A stretch of DNA of 64,000 bases. Source: Trichaptum fuscoviolaceum. Its lineage: Eukaryota > Basidiomycota > Agaricomycetes > Hymenochaetales > Trichaptaceae. The notes below the pieces were generated by a model. The model was not told where the DNA came from. It saw nothing but the letters and a program-made list of their open reading frames with translations, and did no database searches. Made by a program: the position numbers and the translations under genes. Below, piece after piece: positions 34,006 to 45,930 of this stretch; positions within the stretch are counted from its first letter, which is position 1; each line of letters opens with the position of its first letter. The stretch spans positions 3,727,773 to 3,791,772 of the forward strand of contig CAJSYZ010000007.1 of assembly GCA_910574455.1 (NCBI GenBank), written 5' to 3'.

Positions 34006-34343
34006 ACGATATTTACGCCCAGCTACGATAAGGACTGGGAAAGTTTTGGACAGAGATTGTAGACCGAATGGAAGAGAAACTGGAGTTGGACACCATCGCG
34101 CTCACGAAGTGGTCACAAAATGTCACGCGATTGTTGAGCGCGTCTTGTCACGCTCGCTAGCACAACTTCGTTTGCCTTCTACCTTCTACCCCTTTCTATC
34201 CTCCTGCACCTGTATTTTATTACATCATATCTGCTTCTTCAGCTTGAGCTAGAAGTCTTAGAGGATTGGGCACAACGAAATCTTATGGGAAACGAGAGAC
34301 TTTAGCTCTAAATTATACTGGACGGTTCAACGTGAACCCCGTA

Positions 34344-37093
34344 ATGGAATCTTTAGAGACGCGTTCCCGAGATGTTCAGGAGAAGACGTTCTGCAAATGG
34401 TACACAGCGTATAATTCAAGCAATGAAATGATGTCTCACCAGAATCCTGTAGGCTGAACACTAAACTAGAAGCTCATGGATATCCACCGATGACCTCGCT
34501 GGTCAAGGATTTGTCGGACGGTGTCAAGCTCATCCAATTGATGGCGAGTACATATATGCACGTACCGTTCAAGCTTAATAACGTAATTTCCTGTAGGAAA
34601 TCATGGGTACGCTTAATGTAATGCGAAGATGAATGCTTGTCATAAACAGCCGTGAATAGGGGACTGTTCGTTAGGTCGATATAACAAGAACCCGCGTATG
34701 CGCGTCCAGAAGGCGGAGAACGTGAACAAGGCATTGGAGTTTATAACATCAAGAGGTGTGAAGCTAACCAATATTGGCTCAGAAGGTGAGCTCTCCGCAT
34801 ATCTACTCTTTATCTACGAACTACCGATACTCAGGGGCTACACCTAGATATAATTGATGGGAATATAAAGCTCATCCTCGGGATGATCTGGACACTAATT
34901 CTACGGTTCACGATCGCCGATATCAGGTGTGTAGTCCACACTATGTCTATACTGCACTCCAGTAAGACTTCACCCACAGTGAAGAGGGTTTGTCCGCAAA
35001 AGAGGGTCTTCTTCTTTGGTGTCAGCGAAAGACTCAGCCGTATGAAGAAGTTAATGTTCAGGACTTCTCGTATAGTTGGGCTGACGGTCTCGCCCTGTAC
35101 GTCCCAAATTTTCTATGATCACACCTGTCTCTGACGCCTACAAAAGATGTGCACTCATCCATTGTCATCGGCCAGACCTTTTAGACTATGACAGTTTAGA
35201 CAAGGCATGGCATAGACTTTCATTCTTTTCATCCGATCTTCTAATGTTATCGTCTCTCTGTAGAATGACAGACACACAAACACACGCCTTGCATTTCGCG
35301 TCGCTGAAGAGCACCTCGGTATACCTGTGAGCCCACCTCTCTAGTTCGTTGCTAAAACGCGTTGATCATATATCTACAGCAACTTCTAGATGTCGAGGAT
35401 CTGTGTGACGCGCGCCAGCCTGATGAGAGGAGCGTCATGACGTATGTTGCTAGTTTCTTTCACGCTTTCTCCTCCATGGGTAAGCCAAACAAAATGAATA
35501 CAGTCTCTAGTGAATTTTGATGACTTCAATTCATGACAGACCAGGCTGAGACAGTATCACGGCGTGTTGAGAAGTTTGCCGAACTCATGCAGTCCGTCTG
35601 GTTGAGCAAGAATGACTACGAGAGGCGAGTACGAGCTGTACGTTCAGTCTCCTCTTTAACCTTCATAAATAATTCAATCATATCATCCTCAATTTAAGCT
35701 CCTACAAGCACTATCCGAGACCCAGGAAGTCTGGTCCGCTTCGCAATTTGACGGGACGTACGCGGATGCAAGAGCACAGTCATCTCAATTCCAGACGTAC
35801 AAGCGAACGACCAAGCGCGAGTGGGTAACAGAGCGTCAGGACGTTGCAACGCTCTTCGGTAACGTACAGACGAAGCTGCGTACATACGGACTCCGGGAAT
35901 ATATTCCTCCTCCTGGATTCAGCCTTGTTGTAAGTGACTTCGCATCTATAAACGCGATTGCACGGGACTCATCGAATAAGGACAGGATGTAGATGAGGCT
36001 TGGTCGGAGCTACTTCGATCAGAAGTGATACGATCGAAGGCGATAAATGCACAAATCCGCCAGTAGGTATGCTGGTAGAACGCCATAAATCTTTTATTAA
36101 CAATTTGTCGTCAGAATAAAGGATAGGCTTCGGAAGAAGTTTGCAGACCTCGCAAACAACTTTGAGCGACGATTGTATAGCATTTCGTCTGAGCTGGCAG
36201 CGATAGACGGCCCTCTTGAGGTAAACACCCTCAATTTCTGCCCTTATATATTATGCCTGAATATACACTAGGAACAACAAGAGAAAGTTCAAGATCTAGA
36301 AAACCGAATACAGCCATTCGCGACCCTACTGGACGAAGTAGTGCGCACCGAACAAGAATGCGTTGACGCGAACGTCGATGAGAATGATTACACGGTGTTT
36401 ACGTCTCAAGACTTGGTCTTTGAGTTGGAACTCGTCATGCAGGGCATCTCCAAAAAGATATCATTCGTGGACAACCAGATCGTCTCGCGAAACATGACGA
36501 ATTTGACACCTGCACAACTGGAGCAGTTTGAAGGCACTTTCCGATATTTTGACCGCGATGAGACGAATACACTCAATATTTCTGAGATGGCTGCTGCGTT
36601 GGCCAGTCTTGGTATCGTATATCCGGTAAGCTACTCTAGAGCTTAAGGGAAGAGAAGTGTGGTTACTAATCCTGGCGTAGGACGAAGACTTGGAAACGAT
36701 CTACAATCAGTTGACGGAGGACTACGGCGCAGTGACTTTCGAGGCATTCATCAACCTCCTGGTATGAAACAACATCACCGTCTATGTATCATGTAGTTTA
36801 TTCTTTCACAGGTGGATATAACGGAAGACCAGACTTCACCCGACCAGCTGCGGGAGGCATTCCGTGGTATTGCGGGCGACAAGGTGAGCATAGACTCGTT
36901 CTTGATGCAATGGACATCGTTTATAACACTGTTTCATCCCACACAGCCGTTTGTGACCGAGCTCGACTTGCGCGTGGCGCATCTGCCTGCGAGCGCAGTT
37001 GAATATCTGCGCGAAGTGATGCCAGGCGTGAAGACGGATTCAGGAGAGCTAGAATTTGATTACGAGGCCTGGTTGGACCGTGTCTTTGCATGA
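34344..37093 (+). CDS. alpha-actinin-like actin crosslinker (Ain1 type)
   Basis: Start at 34344; first exons 34344-34399, 34453-34543, 34597-34606 (10 nt), 34660-34785 and 34848-34926, with many further short exons to 37093. Two calponin-homology domains form the actin-binding head ([30 protein letters not shown], then [20 protein letters not shown]). Spectrin-like helices follow ([11 protein letters not shown] ... [10 protein letters not shown]). The C-terminal EF-hand pair includes the loop [12 protein letters not shown]. The protein bundles actin filaments, in yeasts at the division ring. Two introns use GC donors (34544-34596 and 35205-35263). Middle exon boundaries were inferred from frame and are not all listed. 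Confidence 0.9.
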
Positions 37094-37737
37094 CAACGCT
37101 GCCCACATTCATTGACAGAGACATTCTATCTTTCTTGAGTTACATTAATGTACAGCCCTAGCATATTGTCCTAAATAAAAACGCGGAGAAAGTGTAAGCT
37201 ATGCCTTCCCCTGGCCTGTCCACCCATCCAGGGAACAGGAGTGCTTAATTGCGTGAGACACACCTTAGTATTTGCTACAGTTACATGTATCTCTGTCTAT
37301 CCGTTGTCTCAATTGAAAGTGCGAAGTAGGTTTAAATCGTGAAATTGATGCCCACTTCCAATGGTAAGAGATATGACTACTATTTCAACTCGGTTATACC
37401 TATGAGTAACGCTTAAGCTCTGTCAACGACTATGGGTGATTTAGATTCGTTAAATTTCATCCGTCCATTCACTACAGCATCGTTACAAGCGTAAATTTTA
37501 AGGCCCTGACAGCCTGAACATATAGTTTGATCTAAAGTTTTGCATATAAGGAGGAAATGATTCGAAGGAGGGAGGAAGTTGCAGATTCATTGGACTCGGT
37601 ATTAGGAAACCCAATGCTGAGTCGAAATCTTGCGCTTGTATGAACATTATGATAATAAAGAGGATAGAAGAGGAACAGAATAGAAACAGAACAAAGCAAA
37701 AGATCAGCAATTCACAACGCAACTTAAGAGGCGTTAT
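37094..37737. other. intergenic between convergent genes
   Basis: It contains the 3' untranslated regions of alpha-actinin and FZO1. No gene seen. Confidence 0.5.
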
Positions 37738-40436
37738 CTACAGGTCGCCAATGACACTGATCTCCTCGCGAACCTGGCCAGTCCTCTTCTGCACCTCACT
37801 AAACCAAGAAAGAGCACTCTCCGACTGGCGTTCAACCTTCTCAGCGCGTTCCACTTCGCGGGCGTTGGTCTCCATCGCACCGCGGAAGCGCTCCTTCATG
37901 TCCCAGCTGGCGATTCGGAGCACCTTGCGCGTCTCACGGCTGATACGCGCAGAGTGGATGCCAATGAATGTCGTCTCCTCCGCACCGTGGCCGTGCTTAG
38001 CGTGTGCGTGCTCGTCTGGCTTCATGAGTGCGGCACGGATACGCCGGCCAACCGTTCGAGGTATGGTATTAGGCAGTTCGAGAATAAGGTACACCGATGC
38101 GCCAAGGGCCACTGCACCGATGACGGGAGCGGCCCATTTTCGAGCCGTCTCGTTCTCAAACAAGTCTGAGATTCGAATGAAGCCCTCGATAACGCCTCGA
38201 GCACCAATTGCCTTTCCGCCAACCATAGTTAGGGCACCAAGACCGACTGACACAACGCCCAATGCGCTGGGCAAACTGTCCTCTTCTTCGTCCTCCGCCT
38301 GCTTCTTCGCAGCGGCCTTCTCGTCGTCCGATCCGAAGTAGAGATGGAACTGATGCTGAAGGTCGAAGATATCGAAGAATGTTGGCTCAAGCATCTCTTG
38401 GCGTTGCGCAAGACCGATACCGAGACCATATAGACCACCTGCGACAACTGTTCCGGCCGACGCACGCCTAAGCTTGCCATCCTTCGTAGAACGGCGGCGG
38501 GCAAACATAGCCTCGGGCATGAATACACGCTTAGATCGGTCGACGCCCTCTGGAAGATATTTGTCTCCAACATCATTTATGCCCTTGACGCCCGATGACG
38601 TGATAATGCGAGCCTCGTCCTCGGCCAGCTTCACTGCAGCGTCCAAGCTCGCAAGCAAAGCCCGACGAACATTGCGAGTGTAATCCCAGATACCAAGTAA
38701 ACCAGGGTATGTAGGCATAGGAACGGCAGTCCGTTCGCAAGCGAGTGACCCAGAACCGACCTTCTCCAGTGCTTGGCCAAGTACATCTTTTGTCTTCCTA
38801 CTAGCCGACGTGGCGCCATTTTCTTCCAGCTGCTCGAGGCTCTCCTCGAGTTCATCGCGGGTGTTCTTCAAAAGCTCGAGTATGGGGCGCGTGCGATTCA
38901 AATCATCCTTGGCTTGTTCAAGCTCTGTCTTCGCGAGGATGGCATTTGAACCGGCAAGGAGATCAACGTCCGCTAACAGGTGAGTGAGGAAGGTCGCCGC
39001 GGGTTGAAGTTTTGACTTCGAGCGCTTAATCAAAACGAATGATCTGAGCGACGATTCGAGTGATTCGAAAGCAGCACTCGATGGATCGACACCGAGCACA
39101 GAAGCCGAATCAACGAAGTGAACCAGATCAACGGCGTCATCGTATGTCCTTGGGCTAAGTTGCTTGATTTGATCCAGTACCACCCTCTTGCACTTATCCT
39201 TGTTCTTGATGCCTTCAAACTTGTTAACGACAATGAAAACATATGCTTTCTCGCGGCTTGCGCTTTCCAAGAACTCGCGCGCTGAAAGAGTGAAGTGATT
39301 CTCCGCAGAAACGACAAATACAACGACATCGATTTCCTCTTGGCGAGCAAAAAGAGCCGTGGTCTTGACGCTATCGCGGTTCAGGCCGGGCGCGTCGATT
39401 AGCGAGATATCAGCAATGCCGTTGTTCAAGAACGAATCTGACGAAGGACGTGCATCCTTAATGTAGACTTTGACCATCTGCTTAATATCTTCATTCTCCG
39501 CGATATGATATTCCAGATCGGCAATGCTGACACGTGTGAAAGTCGCCTCGTCCTGGGGAGAATAGGTAACGCCCTCCTTAACGATATGCACTTCCTCCAC
39601 TCCGTTATTTTCTGCAGCGTCATGAACTTCGCAGAAAGCAGTCGTGCAAGGCTGCTGGTCAACCGGCATAACCTCCCGGCGAAGGAGCGCATTTACGAGA
39701 GTCGACTTGCCTGAGTTGAGATCGCCTGTCACAAGAACCTTGGACGATGTGTCCTCCACACGCTGGCGAAGCTTGTCAACATGTTGCATCGAGGCGTTGA
39801 TTCGGTCATCCAAAAGGTTGGCAATGGATGACTTCTCCAACTGTGTGACAAGTGACGAAGTGGATGAAGATGACCCATGCGGACCCAACTTCAAATCCAA
39901 ACGAAGAACATGGAAGTCGAGGTCTGACGACTGGGGAACGAGGCGTCCAGTACTTTCTTTAACCTTTTGTTCATCAACATCTTCCCCAAGCTCCTCGGCA
40001 TCACTCGCATCTTTAATTGATGCTAACGACAATGAGCGAGGCTGTCCCATGCGCGTCCGAGGAGTGAAAGTTACTTCGGTTTCCGTCTTCGGGTCATCCA
40101 CAAATGTCATTGAACGCCTGATATTCGCTCTTTTTTGTGTCGGAGATGAGCTCGAAGGTTGGTCACGGAAGGAGGGATATCGCACGACCCAGGACTTTTT
40201 GTTGAAGTCCTGGAGATCGCTTAAGATTGTCTTGGTTTCATCGAGCCCATGAACCAAACTAACCAGCAAATCAGCTCGACATTTCACATATGCATGCAAA
40301 TGGGTCTTTCATACCGATTCTTATGATCAACAAAGGCCTCTTGCACATCCTCAATGTCCAGCTGCTTCTCCATAACAGGCGGCATCGGCGATGGTGATTC
40401 TGACTGTTGTCTCAACGGAAAGTAAGACTGCGCCAT
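37738..40436 (-). CDS. FZO1: mitofusin FZO1, mitochondrial outer-membrane fusion GTPase
   Basis: Exons 40436-40315 and 40258-37738 give 880 aa. Fzo1 is a dynamin-related GTPase that tethers and fuses mitochondrial outer membranes. GTPase motifs: G1 GDLNSGKST (about residue 220), G2 in PCTTAFCEV, G3 DAPG (about 327), G4 NKFE (Glu for the usual Asp). Heptad-repeat regions flank the domain. Near the C-terminus are two hydrophobic segments (VVSVGLGALTMVGGKAIGA and VIGAVALGASVYLILELP), followed by a coiled-coil tail. The N-terminal ~180 residues are polar and Ser-rich. It is divergent from the secreted-protein gene downstream. Confidence 0.95.
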
Positions 40437-41131
40437 GGCGCAATTTTAACTATCTCGTTCAACAAAATAGAAGCTTATAGTGCAGTTACGGAGGACTTTT
40501 TAGCCAGCGATGTCGGCGTCGAGGAAGACGATGATGTTGTTACTTTGCGGAGACGAACGGAGCTATGATGAGGAATGAGAAATTACCTCTCGAGCCGTGC
40601 CGCCACAAATAACAACAAATATCAGCTGTTGCGGCCGTCCGACTCTTCCCGATCAATTCTTACCCACCTTTTTTTTGTTGCAACATTGAACACTCCGTTT
40701 CTCTATGTACTAATAGTAGCCTGGTCTGGATACGAGACTATCCTCTATCATCAACCTGTTATCTATGGCTTGTGCTTTTCACGCTATCAAATAAAGCACG
40801 TTCTGAAAACGACATCCTACTCGTCCTCGACCCTTGGTGAATTTGCAGAGACACACCATGCCTCAAATACTCGTACACTACAATCAGGACCTAGAGCATG
40901 TGGCGACTTACTCTACGTGGTCTGTTACTGTTAAGTGTGTCATGATGAGTTCGGGATATGCCACAAACAGCTGCTTCTCTGATGCGGAAACGGACTAACT
41001 GTAGTATGCAGTGAATCGAATCTGCTCCATGAGAACAAAAAGGTGACTCTACAACTCCCTCTCGCGCTGTCCACCTGCTGAGGCTTTCCCGCCATTCCGA
41101 GCTTGAACATTTGCGTTGCTCTACGCTGAAC
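40437..41131. promoter_or_regulatory. shared upstream region of FZO1 and secreted protein gene
   Basis: A 695-bp region between two divergent starts. No coding region and no clear TATA box. It is assumed to hold both promoters. Confidence 0.4.
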
Positions 41132-41950
41132 ATGATCATGCGAAGCGTCACATTACTCTGTCTCTTGTTCTGTCTTCTGCCTAGCTGTATTTGTGCCTTT
41201 GTTAATGTATCGATCGACGACACGCTTGGTGACGAGCGTACTGGGAACCAAATAACTTATCTCCCGAGTAACGGATGGAACATTGGACAAAACTGCACCA
41301 GCTGCACGGCAAATGTTGACCCTAGCCAGCCTTACGACCATACCTGGCACGATAGTACTTTTTCTCCCCCTAGTCTGGGCGGAGATGGCATTGTTCGTTC
41401 TGCATCGGTGTCTTTCAACGGTATGCCGTGCATCGACCTCCACTTTTTCAAAATCGCTTATCATCACTAGGCACGGCTGTTTACGTATTTTGCATTTTGA
41501 CTGGCTCTTTTTCTGGCCCAGATGGAAATACGGATATGACATTCTTCCTTGACGGCGAACAAGTTGGCGACCTTGAACAGCCGCCAACTGGCAATAACAC
41601 CTACCTCTACAACCAAATTGTCTTCTCTCATACTGGTCTGTCTGATAGTTCTCATACTATCCAAATCGACTCCGGCCATAACGGCACGAAGGCTCTTCTT
41701 CTACTTGATAGAATCGTTTACACGTGCGTGTACCAAAGTTCTACATTGACCTGTCAGAAACTAAAAAAATCTATTTAGCACGGACGTTTCGGATTCTTCA
41801 TCTCCCACGCCGTTGCCACAACTCACAATAACTGATGTTATATCTACTCCCACTTCCCTTCCTGGTTCTGGAGCGCCAATTTCAGTGCGAACAACTCTCC
41901 TCACTTTATTGGCTTCGGTACTTTCTGTAGGCGCATTGTGTTTGTTTTAA
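41132..41950 (+). CDS. secreted, probably wall- or membrane-anchored protein
   Basis: Exons 41132-41420, 41471-41723 and 41779-41950 give 237 aa. A clear signal peptide (LLCLLFCLLPSCICAF) precedes an extracellular beta-rich domain with TYLPSNGWNIGQNC, DGNTDMTFFLDGEQVG and HTGLSDSSHTIQID. This pattern resembles carbohydrate-binding-like jelly-roll modules common in basidiomycete secreted proteins (inference). A Ser/Thr/Pro linker and a hydrophobic C-terminus (LLASVLSVGALCLF) suggest GPI anchoring. The exact family is not recognised. Confidence 0.7.
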
Positions 41951-42267
41951 TTTCAGCAATGACTGTCGATTGCGATGGAAACACTTTCTTGACTCTCCTA
42001 TATATGTATGTGTGGTTTCAATATGACATTGTTGATCTTGTAATGTTTACTCTGCTTTGAGAACGGATCATTACTCAATAGATATAAGCGTTGGTTTCAG
42101 CAATGCATCAGGATCGTTACCATCACCTTTTGCAGCATCAGAATCACCAGAAAGGTTGTTCTACAACTGTTCTACGTCGTGAGTGCATCGTATCCGCTAA
42201 CGTTGCGCTCGCGTGGCATTAATTGCGTTATGTTTTTCATTTTGTCGATTACAACCGATTACGGCTT
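41951..42267. other. intergenic between convergent genes
   Basis: 317 bp, nothing recognisable beyond the 3' ends of the flanking genes. Confidence 0.5.
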
Positions 42268-43661
42268 CTACAAGCACTGTGAGTAGTAATCGTTCAGCTT
42301 CGTGCACGTATATGGAGAGACGCTGCGTGAATGATTGTGAGTAAACAGAGGAACAGACGCTAGTTTTTTCTGATACACACCATGCCGTGGCGCCAGTCCA
42401 TCCAATCCCACCGCATTGCGCGTAGTGAGCTGCTCCAGTACCAGATGATGCGGATGAAGTGGTCGTGGCTGAAGTGGTCGTGGCTGACGTAGTTGTGGAA
42501 GTGGTCGCCTTGGAGGTCGATGTTGTCGTCGTGCTTGATTGGGACGTTGTCGTCTTCGCAAGGTAAGAATATATGCTATTGTTTAACATAAATCACAGGA
42601 GAACTTACAGTGGATGACGATGATGTCGTAGTCCCAGTAGACCCGCAGTTCCCGGACACGTCGGTTGTGAGCGATCCGCTCTCGACGTATACTCCGGAGA
42701 TATAGTAGTCCTCGGTGCTGGGATTGAGGAAGTTCAGGACACCGACGTGGAAGTCTGCTGAGTTTGTGGATGTCGAGGCTGCAACATTATCGAAAACCTT
42801 GACGAGGACACCCCCATCCGTAGATGCCCAAAGACCTACAGTCCCCGCACTGAACTATACATGGATTCATATCAGCGAATGGTTAACCCACGACCATAGG
42901 AAGGTGGAGAATATATTTACTGACATCAATGTCATACGCGAAGTTGTACCAGGTATTTGCGGTCCACGGTGTACTCCACTTTGGTGTACCCCCTACACAC
43001 CATGAGAGATAGGTGGTATTTGGAGAAACTCCAATCTTGAGCTCGGTGAAGTGCGATTCAAAGAAGAAGATCTGGTGCTCTTCAGCGGGCTATCGCGGAC
43101 ACCAGCATGAAAAAATGTTAGCAAGTCCTTTCGATCAGAACAAAAAGGAATCACATTCTACTCACATTCGGTGCGTTCACTCCGTTCTGCATGAGCGAGA
43201 AGTGATAGTATAGTTGCCCTGTTCCCAAATTTGCAGTCGTCTGTGGAATGAGCTCTGTTCGCTCGAAGTTTGAATTCCATGTTGACGTGCTATCCACGGT
43301 GAGCTTCAATCCCTTGGATTCACAGGTGTCCGCTGGGTTTTTGTACGATGACGAAAGATCAAGGTAATGTGCGGTTTCCTGACTCCCGTGGATGTACTAA
43401 TCGATGCTAAGATTATATATGAATTCCCCCCGGGTTAGTTGTGCAAGCTCACCCACTGGTACTCTCCAACCTCATTCGACCATGACCCTTATTATATGCG
43501 TTTTGGTACGGAGCATTATCTTGCATGCAACACACTCACATGTATCGAAATCGGAAACGGAGCTATAGTAATCGAAGTTGCCAGACCATATGTAAGACCG
43601 TACCAGCTTTGACCACTTCGTTCAAGAGAGCAACTGCAGCGAAAGAGACTAATGCGCGCAT
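42268..43661 (-). pseudogene. GH131 beta-glucanase with C-terminal CBM1, exon-1 frameshift
   Basis: The catalytic part is spread over short exons, ending with 43089-42925, 42854-42609, 42553-42381 and 42322-42268. GH131 enzymes cleave beta-1,3/1,4-glucans and are secreted by fungi growing on plant material. Family landmarks are WSWSNEVGEYQW, YIHGSQETAHYLDL, ERTELIPQTT, HQIFFFESHFTELK, SPNTTYLSW, TPKWSTPW and YNFAYDID. A Ser/Thr linker leads to a cellulose-binding CBM1 (HYAQCGGIGWTGATAC ... PYTCTKLNDYYSQCL). The signal peptide is MRALVSFAAVALLNEVV. In exon 1 (near 43590) ACATA stands where the duplicate at 49.6 kb has a single G. This net +4 shifts the frame between the signal peptide and catalytic part, so this copy is probably not functional as read. 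Confidence 0.75.
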
Positions 43662-44729
43662 CCTCGAAAGAAGGTCCTAAAGCGAGTCCACCACTACGCA
43701 TACGGACGTAGTCCTAAGTTTATACGAAGTCGTCCAATACAATACCGATTCTCCGGAGCTCGCGAAGATGTATGCGAAGTTAGGCCGGCACCATGGCGAT
43801 GGGAAAATGTCGGTTGTAATTCTGCTACGCTCGCTGCTACCGCACCAATGGTAGTACAGTAAAGGTTTCGGCCGGTACATCCAAGATGCCATCCATCGCT
43901 CAGCCCTCTATCCAGTCTTCTCTTTCCAAATTCCTTCATAGCAGAAAGATATTCTTCCGCAACAACTTCGTATGCAGCACATACATCTGCCGTAATAACA
44001 AATTGAAGCCTTTTTCCATCATCCCATGTGGTGTCTCATTTCTAGAGGCATAGTGAGGAAATACTTGTAGCTGAGGGATTCAATAGCAGGAGTGATGGAG
44101 ATACGACGAATAGATGGTATCGTCCACCGCGACAGAGTAATTCAATTTACCTGTAACAGCTAAGCTGTCAGTGCTAAGGTGTTCAAGAATATGTATTGAT
44201 ATGGTAAACGAACCGATCGTAGCTGGTTGATTGGAAAATTAAAACTCGGACCACCGTCTATAGCCACACGTTGATCCATTATTGGATTATTCGAGGGGTT
44301 TAAGTTGATATCCCATATCCCGAGTTTGTCTAGCACGGTCCAAGTGAGTGTGAATATTCACATTAGTAGGGATTCTTCCCACACGGAGTAGGTGTAGGTG
44401 TCTGAGTGTCTGAGACAGGTGTGGTGGAAAACTGAGAGGCAATGCAAACTGGTTCGAGTCTATTCCACTGGCAAGATGTTTGAATGTGGGCCAGCCTTCT
44501 ACCCGCTCAGGCTAGCAAACCCTCCCACGGTTCGGAAGAGGCCGAGTCCTGTATAATAATCTTGAACTTCGATTATCGTACTATGTGGTGAGTTCTAATG
44601 TTGATAGCGAATACACGTACATGATTGGATATGTACAATTCGGTCAGATGTCGCTATAGTCATACATCCATAATGCAAACCACGTTCTCGTTATTCTTCA
44701 AAGTTAATAAAGCCTTTCATGTATCACCA
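43662..44729. repeat. degenerate segmental duplication, unit A
   Basis: Upstream of the GH131 gene, this sequence runs parallel to about 49661-50930. Examples are TCGCTCAGCCCTCTAT near 43897 and 50150, GCAGAAAGAT, and CATACATCCAT near 44663 and 50905. It ends in a short remnant resembling the 3' end of the CSC1/TMEM63 gene. No intact gene is present. Confidence 0.6.
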
Positions 44730-44952
44730 AGGCCCGCGCAATAATCAATGCCAGGCCTCATCGGACATCCCCCGAGCAGGTTCACAGCACAACGATGGCG
44801 AAGTCAGCTCGGAACTCCCACACGGGACAGGGAAAACGTAGTAGGGGGTTCGTGAAGACATGGTTCAAGTAGCTCTTTATCAACAGTTCTTTAACAGGAA
44901 TACATGATGTTTATATCGCTTTCCTTGCCCATATTTGACAATACACACATCC

Positions 44953-45309
44953 TTAAGGGGGCCCCTCCGAGCGTATGTTATCCATGACAGCTTTAGCCAA
45001 GCTATCCATGTTGTTGTGGGTGCTGAGTTTGTCCAGAAGAAGCGTGCCATCCCAGCCCTTGACGCTAATAACGCGTACGTGTCCTTCGACTGAATGTTCC
45101 TTCGGTTCGAATGTCATAGCAAAACGCCAATCAGCCTGGGTGAGCGCCGAGCCGAGCCGGATCGTGTTATCATGGCAGCCGTGGGGTCCCCAAATGATTT
45201 GACCTTTGAATCTGAGGGTGCCTGTGAGCGTGTGGCCTTCGACGGTCTTGTCCTTGTGCTCGGTCCAGACTTCCATCGGTACTGTAGTATCGCTAATGGC
45301 AGTTAGCAT
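44953..45309 (-). CDS. 118-aa protein, inverted-repeat copy 1
   Basis: A single-exon frame beginning MLTAISDTTVPMEVW, with predicted beta structure (GTLRFKGQIIWGPHG, WRFAMTFEPKEH, GHVRVISVKGWDGTLLL) and a short C-terminal helix. No family recognised, no signal peptide. It is the same as the copy at 48488-48844 except for two adjacent residues (HNNMD against HDSMD). A TATA-like box (minus-strand TATAAAG near 45446) lies about 135 bp upstream. The kept frame and near identity support a real or very recently duplicated gene. Confidence 0.55.
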   Translation of the reverse strand: MLTAISDTTVPMEVWTEHKDKTVEGHTLTGTLRFKGQIIWGPHGCHDNTIRLGSALTQADWRFAMTFEPKEHSVEGHVRVISVKGWDGTLLLDKLSTHNNMDSLAKAVMDNIRSEGPP

Positions 45310-45575
45310 TGTGAGAAACCTCTGTGTTAAGAACTCACTTTAGTGATAAAAATCAATATTTCTTGCAGCTAGTGAACGTACAAGCGGCAGATGAGAGGTG
45401 ACGATGCTGGTTGGTGGTAGCCTAGGGATGAGATTTGGCTCCCTTTATATGTATTCGGGACCCTTCCTCTAGGGCCGCCATAGTCAACTGTGCCATCCGT
45501 GCTACTGGTAGTCGGGTATGAAGGGGGTAAATTCGACGAGATCATCTTCAGTGCTAGCTTGGAAGGAGACGTCAA

Positions 45576-45840
45576 CCGTAGGGGACTCGTGGATAGGAAC
45601 CTACTCGGAACTCTTAGTCAAGTGACTGAAGAAGCGAACAGCACGACCCGGACTGGCGAACTCCAGTCTCATAAGTTGCTGTTTGTCGCCAGTAATAGTG
45701 AAGAAGACGTGTTTGCTGCCAACGACGCCACACTCGACTTCCATGTTATGGGCGGCCTCGACAAGCGGCGTTCCAGCGAAGTCCGAACTACATATGGTTG
45801 TGAGATAATGAACTGCAAAACTTCCGTTACATAGGCCGCT
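45576..45840 (-). pseudogene. gene-tail fragment in left arm
   Basis: On the minus strand, after a TAG acceptor-like site, it reads SSDFAGTPLVEAAHNMEVEC, then VGSKHVFFTITGDKQQLMRL and FFSHLTKSSE followed by a stop. Related copies lie at about 47700-47880 and 47990-48190 (plus). It looks like the last exon of an unknown gene that was multiplied. Family not recognised. Confidence 0.45.
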
Positions 45841-45930
45841 TCATGACGTGAAAGAATATGTCAGAGCTCACGCTGCCCTTTGAGAAGTAACTGGTCGAGG
45901 CTCTGTGCTTGTTCTCTGCATGAATCCCAG

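Larger units (their letters stand above)
44730..45930. repeat. left arm of large inverted repeat
   Basis: The reverse complement matches 47570-49090, with the 118-aa gene, its promoter and an adjoining gene-tail fragment in both arms. The right arm carries one extra copy of the tail fragment. The arms are separated by about 1.64 kb. Confidence 0.8.

Noticed and set aside
37640..38341. 233-codon plus-strand frame at the 3' end of FZO1
   Set aside because: Antisense to a clear mitofusin coding sequence; no family features.
45490..45834. Plus-strand frame of 114 codons in the left inverted arm
   Set aside because: The opposite strand carries the acceptor site and the conserved gene-tail reading; the plus frame is its shadow and recurs in the other arm for the same reason.
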